Shown here one piece after another: positions 25,192 through 35,541 of a DNA stretch of 64,000 nt. A model generated the notes under the pieces. That model did no database searches. It was given only the letters and a program-made list of their open reading frames with translations, and was not told the origin of the DNA. Positions within the stretch are counted from its first letter, which is position 1. Each line of letters begins with the position of its first letter. The position numbers and the translations under genes are program-made. This DNA is from Microbacterium sp. CSI-V (GTDB lineage Bacteria > Actinomycetota > Actinomycetes > Actinomycetales > Microbacteriaceae): assembly GCF_001984105.1 (NCBI RefSeq), contig NZ_MTQM01000008.1:372001-436000 (forward strand), written 5' to 3'.

Positions 25192-25664
25192 CAGCGGACC
25201 TCGCCGACCGTGTGGCATCCGGGGCACGGGAAGGCGATGCGGTCGCCGCCCCGCACGTCGTCCGGCAGGGTCACGCTCCCGACCGCGCGCCCCGCCGCAT
25301 CCACGACGGCGAACTCCACGTCGTACGCGTGCGACACCCGGCCGAGCAGACGCGCCTCGCGCCACACCGCGCCGAGTTCCGCGACGCACGCGTCGATCCG
25401 GAGCGCCCGACCCTCGGCATCCACCACCGTCGCGACCACCACGGTCGTCGAGTGGATTCCGGATGCCACCCCTCCCGACGCCGGGATCACCGCGGGACCC
25501 GTGCAGACGCACGGCGTGCCGCAGAGGTCGGCGTAGCGGACGATCGACACCGCGCGGACGGTGACGTCGTCGAGCGTGGGGGCCGATCCGGCGGGCCATG
25601 CGGTCGCATCGAAGGGCGCCGGGATGCTCGCGCGCAGGGTGGGAAGGAGGGCGGTGAGGGTCAT
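25191..25664 (-). CDS. Hypothetical cysteine-containing protein
   Basis: A 157-residue protein of unknown family. Two cysteine clusters stand out: CGTPCVCTG at about residues 48-56 and FPCPGCHTVGEVR at the C terminus, the latter looking like a half zinc ribbon. Between them are beta-strand-like stretches. ATG 25664 has no clear Shine-Dalgarno sequence, and the frame is open further to 25808 in low-complexity sequence. It is flanked by the two family B palindromes. It may bind a metal or an Fe-S centre, and sufS-sufU are the next genes, but nothing proves a link. Confidence 0.6.
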   Translation of the reverse strand: MTLTALLPTLRASIPAPFDATAWPAGSAPTLDDVTVRAVSIVRYADLCGTPCVCTGPAVIPASGGVASGIHSTTVVVATVVDAEGRALRIDACVAELGAVWREARLLGRVSHAYDVEFAVVDAAGRAVGSVTLPDDVRGGDRIAFPCPGCHTVGEVR

Positions 25665-25786
25665 GGCATCCGGTCTACGCCGCGCGGGGCCGGGCTTCTG
25701 CGGCGCTGACGTTTTCCGTGCGGCCGCTGCCGCGATCCTCACGGCGCCGCCCCGCCCGCCCCTCGCCCCCGCCCCTCCACCCCCTC

Positions 25787-25850
25787 CGCTGACTCGGGCC
25801 GAATGCACGCGGGATCACCCCGCCGGCGTACGTTCGGCCGAAGTCAGCGG
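25787..25850. repeat. Family B intergenic palindrome, copy 2
   Basis: CGCTGACTCGGGCCGAATGC starts at 25787, and the inverted arm ends at 25850, reading CCGCTGACTTCGGCCGAACG on the other strand. The loop is about 14 nt. It lies in the 245-nt gap between the divergent Cys-protein gene and sufS, 60 nt before the sufS start. Apart from this element the gap is C-rich low-complexity sequence. Confidence 0.8.
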
Positions 25851-25900
25851 GTGGGGCCGCGCGGGTGGGGCCCCACCCGCGCCCGGCCGCCGCCGCGTAG

Positions 25901-27603
<1,703 letters not shown>

Positions 27604-27744
27604 CCTGTGTGGGCAGGAACTCCGCGATCCGCGCAATCTCCGTGGCATCCCGTCGGTCCTGACCGACCCGGCGCGGATCCCCCACCCGGCGCGGCCGTCG
27701 TCGGCGCTATCCTGCGGAGCGACGACGTCGAAGGGACGGATGCC

Positions 27745-28188
27745 ATGGCGGCCAGCGGAGCAGGATTCAGCGACGAAGAACGCGCGGCGATGAAGCAGCG
27801 CGCCGAGGAGCTCAAGGCCATGAAGGGGCTGAAGGGCGCGGCGAAGCTCGAGAAGGAGAACGAGGCCTGCCTCGAGGCGATCGACAAGCTCGAGGGCACC
27901 GACCGCGCGGTCGCGGAGCGCGTGCACGTCATCGTGCTCGAGGAGGCGCCGCACCTCTCGCCCAAGACGTACTACGGCTTCCCGGCGTACGCGAAGGACG
28001 GCAAGGTCGTGGTGTTCTACCAGCCGGGCTCGAAGTTCAAGACGCGCTACGGCACCGTGAGCTTCGATGAGACGGCGCAGCTCGACGACGGACCCATGTG
28101 GGCCGTCTCGTACGCCGTGATCGAGGTCACGCCCGAGGTCGAGCAGAGAATCCGCGAACTGGTGCGCCGGGCGGCCCCGGCCGCCTGA
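27745..28188 (+). CDS. DUF1801 / YdhG-like protein
   Basis: A 147-residue protein. The C-terminal two thirds match the DUF1801 (YdhG/iron-chaperone-like) fold: APHLSPKTYYGFPAYAKDGKVVVFYQPGSKFKTRYGTVSF. The N terminus is a charged helical stretch (DEERAAMKQRAEELKAMKG). Members resemble frataxin in fold, but biological roles are not firmly known. It follows sufU by 141 nt, so a link with Fe-S assembly is possible but unproven. Confidence 0.8.
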   Translation: MAASGAGFSDEERAAMKQRAEELKAMKGLKGAAKLEKENEACLEAIDKLEGTDRAVAERVHVIVLEEAPHLSPKTYYGFPAYAKDGKVVVFYQPGSKFKTRYGTVSFDETAQLDDGPMWAVSYAVIEVTPEVEQRIRELVRRAAPAA

Positions 28189-28206
28189 CACAGCGCCGGG
28201 GAGCCC

Positions 28207-28241
28207 GCATCCATGGATCTGGCGGACGGACCCGTGGATGC
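28207..28241. terminator. Hairpin between convergent genes
   Basis: GCATCCATGG (28207-28216) pairs with CCGTGGATGC (28232-28241), nine of ten positions plus one G-T. It lies between the DUF1801 stop (28188) and the AHSA1 stop (28248) and could end both transcripts. Confidence 0.45.
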
Positions 28242-28247
28242 CGCACC

Positions 28248-29225
28248 TCAGCGGACGAGCACTCCCTCGAGCCGCCGGTAGCTGTCTTCCATGCCGCCGA
28301 TCATGCCGGTGGCGAGGACCATGTCGCGGGTGGCGGCATCCGGGTACTCGATGAGCAGGGTCAGGAGCGTCACGCCGTCCTCCTCGTAGAGCGAGAGGTC
28401 GTTCTTCGTGGACGGGAAGTCGGTGCCGCTCATGCGCTCGGTCTGGACGACGCGCCGCGGCGCCTCGATGTACAGCACCTCGCCGTCGAACCCGAAGGCC
28501 TCGCCCTCGGTCCCCGGTTTGGGTGCCCACGCGGTGCGGTACGTCGCGCCGACGGTGTCGCCGATCTCGCACACCGTCATGCGCCAGCCGTCGGGGCCGA
28601 GCAGCCAGCGTCGCATCAGGTCGGGATCGGTGTGCGCGCGCCACACGAGGTCGCGCGGACCGTCGATGAGCCGCGTGATGCGCACGTGCTGGTCGCTCAG
28701 CACCTCGAGCTGCGTGCCCTTTCCCTGCGCGTAGTCGCGGAGGTCCTGCACCACGATGTCGAGCTGGTTCATCGCGAGGGTCGAGCCGTCGACGACGCCC
28801 ATCGCCACGACCTGTTCGAGCGCCTCGGCCGACGCGAAGCGCGACACGCTCGTGAGGCGCGAGCCCTCGGGCGTCGCTTCGAACGTCAGCGCCATGCGCA
28901 TCGCCGGCATCGACTCGAGCGGCTCGCCGTTCTCGTCGGCGAAGGAGTCGACCACCTCGTATCCGCGCGGCGGGTCGATGGAGAGGAACTCCCAGGAGCC
29001 GTTCGCGTTCTCGCCGGTCGGCGACGTCATGCGGTACGTCGCCCGGCCGCCGGGGGCGAACTCGAACGTGTCGAAGGTCGACGGCCACCCGGGAGGACCC
29101 CACACCCGCTCGAGCTGACGGGGGTCGGTGAAGACCGCCCACAGCCGTTCGGGGCCGACCGGGAAGTCGGCGACGAGGGTCAGGGTGAGCGCTTCGGTGT
29201 CGGTCTCGACGGATGTGACAGGCAT
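28248..29225 (-). CDS. Protein with two fused AHSA1/SRPBCC domains
   Basis: A 325-residue protein built of two AHSA1-type START-like domains, one starting at FPVGPERLWAVFTDPRQLERVWGPPGWP (about residue 20) and one at IDGPRDLVWRAHTDPDLMRRWLLGPDGW (about residue 187). Most AHSA1 genes encode a single domain of about 150 residues. The fold has a hydrophobic cavity, but the ligands are unknown. The gene follows an ArsR-type regulator by 18 nt, a very common pairing. Confidence 0.9.
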   Translation of the reverse strand: MPVTSVETDTEALTLTLVADFPVGPERLWAVFTDPRQLERVWGPPGWPSTFDTFEFAPGGRATYRMTSPTGENANGSWEFLSIDPPRGYEVVDSFADENGEPLESMPAMRMALTFEATPEGSRLTSVSRFASAEALEQVVAMGVVDGSTLAMNQLDIVVQDLRDYAQGKGTQLEVLSDQHVRITRLIDGPRDLVWRAHTDPDLMRRWLLGPDGWRMTVCEIGDTVGATYRTAWAPKPGTEGEAFGFDGEVLYIEAPRRVVQTERMSGTDFPSTKNDLSLYEEDGVTLLTLLIEYPDAATRDMVLATGMIGGMEDSYRRLEGVLVR

Positions 29226-29243
29226 GAGGGACTCCTTCGTCTT

Positions 29244-29609
29244 TCAGTTCGGTCCGGTGGATGCCGTGGCATCCGGGTCTTCGGCGAGGAGGGCGTCGAG
29301 GCGGTCGATGCGTCCTCGCCAGAGGTCTTCGTACGAGCGGAGGAGGCGCTGCACGCGGGCGATGGCCTCGGGTTCGGCGCTCACGAGACGCTCCCTCCCG
29401 TCGGCGCGCTTGCGGACGAGTCCGGCCTCGACGAGCACGCCGACGTGCTTCGACACCGCCGCGAACGACATCGCGTATCCCGCCGCGAGCGCCGACACCG
29501 ACTGCTCGGCCACGAGCGTGCGGCGCACGATGTCGCGACGCGTCGCGTCGGCCAGCGCGTGGAACACGCGGTCGATGTCGGTGTCGGTGGGTGCGATTCG
29601 TTCAACCAT
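29244..29609 (-). CDS. ArsR-family repressor of the AHSA1 operon
   Basis: A 121-residue winged-helix protein. Recognisable parts are VFHALADATRRDIVRRTL, the recognition helix in SFAAVSKHVGVLVEAGLVRKRADGRE and the end LLRSYEDLWRGRIDRLDALL. No metal-binding Cys motif is present, so it is not an arsenic-type sensor. ATG 29609 lies inside a perfect palindrome and 8 nt from a -10 box, suggesting a leaderless transcript whose first codon is part of its own operator. Confidence 0.92.
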   Translation of the reverse strand: MVERIAPTDTDIDRVFHALADATRRDIVRRTLVAEQSVSALAAGYAMSFAAVSKHVGVLVEAGLVRKRADGRERLVSAEPEAIARVQRLLRSYEDLWRGRIDRLDALLAEDPDATASTGPN

Positions 29610-29646
29610 TTGGTTGCACGTTAGCAGCAGGGGTGAACGGTGGCAA
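29603..29646 (-). promoter_or_regulatory. Leaderless arsR-type promoter with operator over the start codon
   Basis: On the minus strand TTGCCA (29646-29641), 17 nt, TAACGT (29623-29618), then the palindrome CAACCAAATGGTTG (29616-29603) that contains the ATG. The regulator bound here would block the transcription start directly. The remaining gap to the SDR gene at 29792 shows no other signal. Confidence 0.7.
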
Positions 29647-29791
29647 GGCCCCTCGCGCAGCGTTGTTGCACCCCGCCCAACATCCATTCATGCGCATCCA
29701 CCCCTCTCGCGCGGGCGTAGGGTCGAAGGACGAGGACGGACCGTCCGAGAAGATCTCCCGGCACCGCGCCCGCCCGGGAAGAAGGCCACCC

Positions 29792-30544
29792 ATGGCCCAG
29801 TACGACGTAGCGAACCGTTCGGCGATCGTGACGGGAGCGGGCAGCGGAATTGGACGCTCGACCGCGCTCCTCCTGGCCCAGAATGGCGCCGCCGTGGTCG
29901 TGAACGACCTCAACGCCGAACACGCGAACGCGGTCGTCGACGAGATCCGCGCGGCCGGGGGGACCGCCGAGGCCTCGGTCGGCGACGCCACCGACAGCGC
30001 CTGGATCGCGTCGTCGGTCGAGCTGGCGAACACCCTCGCGCCGCTGCGCATCGGCGTGAACAACGCCGGCATCGGCGGCGCCGCCGCACCGACGGCGGAG
30101 TACTCCGACGAGGCCTGGGACAAGGTCATCGCCATCAACCTCAACGCCGTCTTCCGCAACATGAAGGCGCAGATCCCCTCGATCCTCGCGAACGGCGGCG
30201 GCTCGGTCGTCAACATCGCCTCGATCCTCGGCAGCGTCGGCTTCGCCACGTCGCCCGCGTACGTCGCCGCGAAGCACGCCGTCGTCGGCATGACGAAGAC
30301 CGCCGCGCTGGAGTACTCGGCGCAGGGCGTCCGCGTGAACTCGGTGGGCCCCGGCTTCATCGACACCCCGCTGCTGGACGGCGTCGGTGACGACGTCAAG
30401 GAGTTCCTGGTCAGCAAGCACCCCATCGGCCGCCTCGGCAAGCCCGACGAGGTCGCGCACCTCATCGCGTTCCTCGCCAGCGACGCCGCGAGCTTCGTGA
30501 CCGGCAGCTACCACCTGGTCGACGGCGGCTACACCGCCTCCTGA
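29792..30544 (+). CDS. SDR-family NAD(P)-dependent oxidoreductase
   Basis: A 250-residue classical short-chain dehydrogenase. The cofactor motif is TGAGSGIG (about residues 13-20), the structural motif NNAGIGG, and the catalytic set Ser in NIASILGSVG with Tyr-x-x-x-Lys in YVAAKHAVVG. The C-terminal end GSYHLVDGGYTA is standard. Asp in VVNDLN at the end of strand 2 favours NAD(H) over NADP(H). Substrate is not predictable. Confidence 0.93.
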   Translation: MAQYDVANRSAIVTGAGSGIGRSTALLLAQNGAAVVVNDLNAEHANAVVDEIRAAGGTAEASVGDATDSAWIASSVELANTLAPLRIGVNNAGIGGAAAPTAEYSDEAWDKVIAINLNAVFRNMKAQIPSILANGGGSVVNIASILGSVGFATSPAYVAAKHAVVGMTKTAALEYSAQGVRVNSVGPGFIDTPLLDGVGDDVKEFLVSKHPIGRLGKPDEVAHLIAFLASDAASFVTGSYHLVDGGYTAS

Positions 30545-30578
30545 TCCCGGATGCCGCGCGGCCCGGACCCCGGGCGGG

Positions 30579-31325
30579 TCAGGGCCGCGCGAGCTCCTCG
30601 AGCTCCCCCTCGGGCAGCACAACCCACCCCTCGCGCCGTGCGGCTTCGGCGTCGTCAGCGCCCGGACGCGAGAAACGGCCGAGAGCCGCGGCCCGCGTCG
30701 AGAGCGCCGCGATCATCGCGTCGAACGCGTCGGCGGATGCCACGGCGAGCGCCGCGTGCGGACCGACATCGAACCACGGCGCCCGCTGCCGCAGCACGGC
30801 GAGCAGGTCGGCCCGGCGGGTGGCATCCACCCGGTATTTCCTGGTGTCGAAACCCCAGATGCGCAGGGCGCCGCCGGGATACACCTCGAACAGACGCCCC
30901 TCCCCGGCGCGGTCGACCGGGAAGCCGCGGGCGGCGAGCCGCCGGAGCAGGCCCGCTCCGCGCAGCGCCGTCACGCCGAGCCGATCGGTGGAGACGCTCA
31001 GCGGCCACCGTCCGATGCGCTCGCGCACCACGACGTCGGTGCGGCGGTAGACGAGGCCGCGACGCCAGTCGGCGCCCCCGTCGACGGGGCCGAGCTCGGG
31101 CTCCGCTCCGACGTGGTGCGCGCGCACGAAGTCGACGAACGCGTCGGGCCAGCCGAGCGGACAGTCCAGCCCCAGCCACGCGCCTTCGCCGACGGATGCC
31201 ACGATCGCGGCGTCGTCGACTCCCACCTCGAGCCGCGCGAGCCGCGCACCGCCGCCCGACCACACGATCTCGGCGAGGGCGGTGCCGGGCACCCCGGCGG
31301 CCAGGTCGACGCCGATCGTTCTCAT
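30579..31325 (-). CDS. DUF429 family protein (predicted RNase H-fold nuclease)
   Basis: A 248-residue protein of the DUF429 type. Diagnostic segments are MRTIGVDLAAG at the N terminus, GLDCPLGWPDAFVDFVRAH, YRRTDVVVRE, FEVYPGGALRIWGF and the late ADAFDAMIAAL. The first Asp, the DCP Asp and the late Asp are in positions that suit an RNase H-like active site. The role is uncharacterised. It is convergent with the SDR gene, 35 nt away. Confidence 0.85.
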   Translation of the reverse strand: MRTIGVDLAAGVPGTALAEIVWSGGGARLARLEVGVDDAAIVASVGEGAWLGLDCPLGWPDAFVDFVRAHHVGAEPELGPVDGGADWRRGLVYRRTDVVVRERIGRWPLSVSTDRLGVTALRGAGLLRRLAARGFPVDRAGEGRLFEVYPGGALRIWGFDTRKYRVDATRRADLLAVLRQRAPWFDVGPHAALAVASADAFDAMIAALSTRAAALGRFSRPGADDAEAARREGWVVLPEGELEELARP

Positions 31326-31400
31326 CCCCGCAGGCTACGCGGGGGCGTCGACATCGCAGCCCTCTCGCCGCGGGGGCGGCGAACCTGCGAGGATCGACCC

Positions 31401-31775
31401 ATGCCCGCCGACGACGCTCTCCCCGACTCCCTCGAGCCGGGCCAGCACGTGCCGCCGCGGGATCAGCCCCCCGCACCCCCGACGCCGCGCGGCGACCTGC
31501 GTGTCGTGTCGATCCTCGCGGTCATCACGGGCGTGATCGTGGTCGGCTGGCACATCTTCCTGGTGTCGGTCAGCGCCGTGGCGGAGCTCGACCAGTTCCT
31601 CTGGATCCAGATCGGCATCTGGGCCCTGGCGCTCGTGTCGTTCGTGCTCGGCATCCTGAGCCTGAATGCGCGCATGGCGCGCGAGCTGGCCGCCGCCGGC
31701 TTCATCGCGGGGGTCGCGGCGTTCCTGCTGTCGATCTCGATCGGCCTCTTCAGCGGCGCGCTCTTCCTGAGCTGA
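31401..31775 (+). CDS. Small membrane protein with a proline-rich N terminus
   Basis: A 124-residue protein: a soluble, acidic, Pro-rich N-terminal third (about 30 residues) and three membrane helices (VVSILAVITGVIVVGWHIFLVSV, LWIQIGIWALALVSFVLGIL and AAAGFIAGVAAFLLSISIGLF). I recognise no family. It is a single-gene unit divergent from the DUF429 gene and followed by a family A palindrome. Confidence 0.7.
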   Translation: MPADDALPDSLEPGQHVPPRDQPPAPPTPRGDLRVVSILAVITGVIVVGWHIFLVSVSAVAELDQFLWIQIGIWALALVSFVLGILSLNARMARELAAAGFIAGVAAFLLSISIGLFSGALFLS

Positions 31776-31813
31776 GGTCGCGCCCGCGGTGCGGCACAGC
31801 CCCCGACTCCCGG

Positions 31814-31873
31814 TCGAGTGTCCAAGACACGCGGACGGGATGCCGCGGCACCCGCGTGTCGTGGACAGCGAAC
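31814..31873. repeat. Family A intergenic palindrome, copy 3 (right arm degenerate)
   Basis: Left arm TCGAGTGTCCAAGACACGCG starts at 31814. The right arm reads CGCGTGTCGTGGACAGCGAA and carries three changes from the family arm. The loop is about 19 nt. It lies between two rightward genes. Confidence 0.85.
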
Positions 31874-31941
31874 CGCCCGCGCCCGACCCGCGGCACGCAG
31901 GCCCGCGGAATGCGCGGGGGCGCGCGACGGTTCGACCGAGC

Positions 31942-32808
31942 ATGACCGACGCCCTCGAGCGCGCCCTCGCCTCCCTCGACGTCCGCGCCGGCTCGACCCG
32001 GCGCCACACCCTCACCGCCGGCGGCGACATCGTCCTACCGGCGGGCTCGACGACGCTGGTGTACCTCCTGTCGGGCGAGATCACGGGCGACCTCGCCCTC
32101 GGGTCGGGCTGCGAAGTCGACGCCCCGACCGGTGATGGGCACCCCGTCAGCGGGCGTCGCACGCTCCTCGCGGGCGACGCGGCGATGTCGCTCGGATGCC
32201 GCGGGCTCGTCCTCTCGTCGCAGTCCGGCGCCGAGGTCATCGTCGTCACCGCGGAGATCACCCCGTCGGAGATCGTGGCATCCCTCCCCGGAACCGTGCT
32301 CGTCACCGGGTTCGCGCGGCTCGAGCCCGCCGCCGCGGCGCTGGCCGGCAACCTCGGGCCCCGCCCGGACGGGCTGTCCTGCGAGCGGCCCGGCGACACG
32401 GTCGTGTGCCGGTCGATGATCCGCTCCGTGCTGCTGTCGGCCGTCCGGGCGTGGGCGTCGACCGGGGCCTGGCCCGCGCCGATCGCCGACCCGTTCCTCG
32501 CCCGCGTCGCCGCCGCGGTCGAGGCCGACCCGGGCCACGACTGGACGATCGACCACCTGGCATCCCTCGCCGCGATGTCGCGGACCGTGTTCGTCGAACG
32601 CTTTCGCGACGCCATGGGACGCTCCCCCGCCGGCTACGTCACCGAGGTCCGCATCCGCGAAGCCCAGCGGCGGCTGGACGCGGGAGCCTCGGTGTCGGAG
32701 GTCTCCCGCGCCCTCGGCTACGCCAGCGACGAGGGCTTCCGCCGCGCGTTCCGCCGCCACACCGGGATCGCGCCGTCCGCCTGGCGCGCGCGGGCGCTGA
32801 CGGCGTAA
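31942..32808 (+). CDS. AraC-family transcriptional regulator
   Basis: A 288-residue regulator. The N-terminal half is a cupin-like sensing domain (STTLVYLLSGEITGDLALGSG), and residues about 190-285 are the AraC DNA-binding domain: DWTIDHLASLAAMSRTVFVERFRDAMG, then EVSRALGYASDEGFRRAFRRHTG. It resembles the Cupin_6 AraC group often found beside MFS exporters or oxidoreductases. It is convergent with an MFS gene, which may be its target; this is inferred only from adjacency. Confidence 0.9.
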   Translation: MTDALERALASLDVRAGSTRRHTLTAGGDIVLPAGSTTLVYLLSGEITGDLALGSGCEVDAPTGDGHPVSGRRTLLAGDAAMSLGCRGLVLSSQSGAEVIVVTAEITPSEIVASLPGTVLVTGFARLEPAAAALAGNLGPRPDGLSCERPGDTVVCRSMIRSVLLSAVRAWASTGAWPAPIADPFLARVAAAVEADPGHDWTIDHLASLAAMSRTVFVERFRDAMGRSPAGYVTEVRIREAQRRLDAGASVSEVSRALGYASDEGFRRAFRRHTGIAPSAWRARALTA

Positions 32809-32824
32809 CGGCCCGCCGCACCCG

Positions 32825-32885
32825 GTTCGGTGTCCAAGACACGCGGACGGGGAGCAGCCGCGTCCGCGTGTCTTGGACACTCAAC
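32825..32885. repeat. Family A intergenic palindrome, copy 4 (supplies a stop codon)
   Basis: GTTCGGTGTCCAAGACACGC starts at 32825 and the inverted arm runs to 32885. Additional pairing ACGCGGACG/CGTCCGCGT extends the stem into the loop. It lies between convergent araC-type and MFS genes, and the MFS stop codon (32881-32883) is part of the right arm. Confidence 0.93.
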
Positions 32886-34080
32886 GGGGAGACACCTCCG
32901 CGCCCCGCCGCCGCAGCGACAGTCCGAACAGCGCGGCGCCGAGGAGGAGGAGCAGGATGCCGATGGCATCCACCGTCTCGATCCCGGCGGTGTCGACGAG
33001 GAGGCCGCCGACGCCCGCGGCGATCGTGATCGCGAGCTGGAAACCGGTGACGACGAGGCTCCCGCCGGCCTCGAGACGATCGGGCATGCGCTTGCCGACC
33101 CACGTGTTCACGATGATCAGCCACGACGAGAAGAAGAAGCCCCAGATCGCGACGGCCACGGCCACGGCCGCGAACGCGCCGGGAAGGAGCACCACGACCG
33201 CGATCGTCGCGGCGATCACCACCGGTCCCGCCACCGCGAGCCGCTCGAACGCGCGGTCCACGACGATGCCGATCACGATGTTGCCGACGAACCCTCCCAC
33301 GCCGAACGCGGCGAGGAGCAGTACGACGGTTCCCGGCTCGATGCCGGGCATCCGCTCGAGCGACAGACGTACGTACGTGTAGGCGAGGAAGTGCCCGAGC
33401 ACGACCAGCACGTGGCCGATCATCCCCAGGAGCGTGCCGGGGCGGAGCAGTGTGTCGCCGAGGATCCGCAGGCTCGACACCGTGACCGCGGGCACCGGGG
33501 GCAGCACCGCGCGGACCGCGACGCCGACGACCGCGGTGGCGACACCGACGACGAGGAACGTGACCCGCCAATCGAGCAGTTCGCTGAGGGCGACACCGAG
33601 CGGCACCCCCGCGACCGTGGCCAGCGACAGACCCGCCGAGGTGAACATGACGGCTCGACCGATGCGTCCCGGGGCGGCGAGGGCCGCTGCCGCGAGGATC
33701 GACATCGACCAGAACGTGCTGATCGCCGCCCCGAGCAGGAACCGCGCCACCAGGATCGCGACGAGGCTCGGGGCGATCGCCACGACGACGCTCGAGATCG
33801 CGGCGGCCACCGCCGCGGCGGTCAGAAGCAGACGCCGGTCGAGGCGGGGCACCAGGATGCCGATCGTCGGGGCGACGAGGAGCCCGGCGAACGCCGTGAC
33901 GGTGACGGTCTGTCCCGCCTGGCCCGGGCTGATCCCGAGGCTCGCGGCCATCTCGGTCAGCACGCCGTTCGGCAGGAACTCGGCGGTGACGAGCAGGAAG
34001 CTCAGCAGCATGAGGACGACGAGTCCGCCGTATCTCATGCGGGACGGCGCGGTCACGGGAACCGGGGCGGTGGTGGTCAT
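32881..34080 (-). CDS. MFS transporter (drug/sugar efflux type)
   Basis: A 399-residue major facilitator with twelve membrane segments. It resembles the DHA1/AraJ group: LLVTAEFLPNGVLTEMAASLGIS in helix 1 with the following loop, and RFLLGAAISTFWSM in helix 4. The frame is open to 34134, but ATG 34080 (MTTTAPVPV) gives a normal N terminus. Its product probably exports small molecules. The stop codon is inside a palindromic repeat, so the 3' end of the mRNA is likely that hairpin. Confidence 0.9.
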   Translation of the reverse strand: MTTTAPVPVTAPSRMRYGGLVVLMLLSFLLVTAEFLPNGVLTEMAASLGISPGQAGQTVTVTAFAGLLVAPTIGILVPRLDRRLLLTAAAVAAAISSVVVAIAPSLVAILVARFLLGAAISTFWSMSILAAAALAAPGRIGRAVMFTSAGLSLATVAGVPLGVALSELLDWRVTFLVVGVATAVVGVAVRAVLPPVPAVTVSSLRILGDTLLRPGTLLGMIGHVLVVLGHFLAYTYVRLSLERMPGIEPGTVVLLLAAFGVGGFVGNIVIGIVVDRAFERLAVAGPVVIAATIAVVVLLPGAFAAVAVAVAIWGFFFSSWLIIVNTWVGKRMPDRLEAGGSLVVTGFQLAITIAAGVGGLLVDTAGIETVDAIGILLLLLGAALFGLSLRRRGAEVSPR

Positions 34081-34177
34081 CCTCTGATGCTCGCGGGCGG
34101 CGGGCTCGGGCGCCCGACCGATCGTCCGCGGCATCCCACCATTCGTCCGGGGCGTCGCGCGGGGGCCCGGGTCGGCA

Positions 34178-34239
34178 GTTCAGTGTCCAAGACACGCCGA
34201 ATGGCGCGGTGCCGATGCGGCGTGTCTTGGACACTCAAC
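34178..34239. repeat. Family A intergenic palindrome, copy 5
   Basis: GTTCAGTGTCCAAGACACGCC starts at 34178 and the inverted arm GGCGTGTCTTGGACACTCAAC ends at 34239. It lies between two leftward MFS genes in a gap of 198 nt. The rest of the gap is GC-rich sequence with no other feature. Confidence 0.93.
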
Positions 34240-34278
34240 GTCCGGGCGCCCCGGAGCGGCGCCCGGCGGGGGCCGGGT

Positions 34279-35541
34279 TCAGCCCCGCTCGGCCGCCGCG
34301 CGGCGCACGATCCGATGCGCCCGTAGCACGAGGAGGATCCCCAGGGCCCAGAACGGGAACTGGACCAGCTCCGCGAGGCGGAAAGCCGCGGGCGAATACC
34401 CGCCCGCCTGCACAGTGAGGGCGGCACCGATCAACAGGATCACCAGGATGCTGGAGAGGAAGCCCGCACCGTTGACCACCCCGGTCGCGGTGCTGAGCAG
34501 CTCCGGCGGGTTGTGGTCGCGCACGATGTCGAACGCGACCATGGATGCCGGGCCCCCGACGCACATCGCGGCGGCGAGCGCGACGAGCAGCGGCAGCGGC
34601 GCGCGGTCGGGGAACGCCAGGACCGCAGCCCAGGACGCCGCCTGCACCCCGACGAGCGTGAGCACGAGCGTCGTGCGCGCGCGGGGGAACCGGCCGGACA
34701 GGGCGCCGACGATCGGCCCGAACACGATGCCGCACACGACGTAGACCGAGAAGAGGGTGCCCGCCGTCGCGGCATCCAGGCCCTGTCCCGCCACCAGGAA
34801 CGGGAAGCCCCACAGGATCGCGAACGCGTTGCCTGAGAAGGAGGTCACGAAGTGCACCCAGAACGCCAGGCGGGTGCCGGGCGACCGCCACGCCGTGCCC
34901 ACCGAGCGGAGGACGGGGGTGCGCACCACGGCCGCGGGACGGCTCTCGCGCACGACCACCACGACCAGCACTCCCACCACCCCCGTCACCCCTGCGAGCG
35001 AGAGGAACGCCGAGGTCCAGCCGGCGAGCCCCACGAGGGCCGCCAAGGGCACGACGCTGATGATCTGGCCGAACTGACCCATGAGCCCGGTGACCTGCAC
35101 CGCGGTGGGTGCGAGCCCCCGGGGGAAGCGCATCCCGATCACCCGCAGCAGTCCGGGGAAGATCGCGGCCTCGCCGGCGCCCATGAGAAGTCGCGCGGCG
35201 ATCGCGACACCGACGTCCGGCGCGACGGCCAGCAGCACCTGCGCTCCCGCCATCACGACCATTCCGACCGTCAGCACGACCCGCGCACCGAACCGGTCGA
35301 GCAGGAGCCCGACGGGCAGCTGCAGGGCGCCGTAGATGCCGAGCTGCACGACGGCCAGCAGCGACAGCGTCGCGGCGGTGATCGCGAACCGGTCCGCCGC
35401 CTCGAGCCCGAGAGCCGCGAGCGACGTGCGGTTCACGATCGAGACGATGTACGCGAGAACCCCGACACCCCACACGACGAGCACGCCGATGCGCAGGCCC
35501 CCGTCGCGCGCTGCGGGGGCCTGCGCGACGACGTCCGTCAT
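34279..35541 (-). CDS. MFS transporter of the GH38/GH4 sugar operon
   Basis: A 420-residue twelve-helix major facilitator resembling the ACS/D-galactonate-type or general MFS group (VSIVNRTSLAALGLEAADRF near helix 1, RLLMGAGEAAIFPGLLRVIG in helix 4). ATG 35541 overlaps the stop of the alpha-mannosidase gene (ATGA), so it is the last gene of the deoR-GH4-GH38-MFS run. It may take up a sugar or export an overflow product. Confidence 0.88.
   Translation of the reverse strand: MTDVVAQAPAARDGGLRIGVLVVWGVGVLAYIVSIVNRTSLAALGLEAADRFAITAATLSLLAVVQLGIYGALQLPVGLLLDRFGARVVLTVGMVVMAGAQVLLAVAPDVGVAIAARLLMGAGEAAIFPGLLRVIGMRFPRGLAPTAVQVTGLMGQFGQIISVVPLAALVGLAGWTSAFLSLAGVTGVVGVLVVVVVRESRPAAVVRTPVLRSVGTAWRSPGTRLAFWVHFVTSFSGNAFAILWGFPFLVAGQGLDAATAGTLFSVYVVCGIVFGPIVGALSGRFPRARTTLVLTLVGVQAASWAAVLAFPDRAPLPLLVALAAAMCVGGPASMVAFDIVRDHNPPELLSTATGVVNGAGFLSSILVILLIGAALTVQAGGYSPAAFRLAELVQFPFWALGILLVLRAHRIVRRAAAERG

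Noticed and set aside
30551..31945. 464-codon frame across the DUF429 and membrane-protein genes
   Set aside because: It is antisense to DUF429, very Arg-rich, and crosses a palindromic repeat; a shadow frame.
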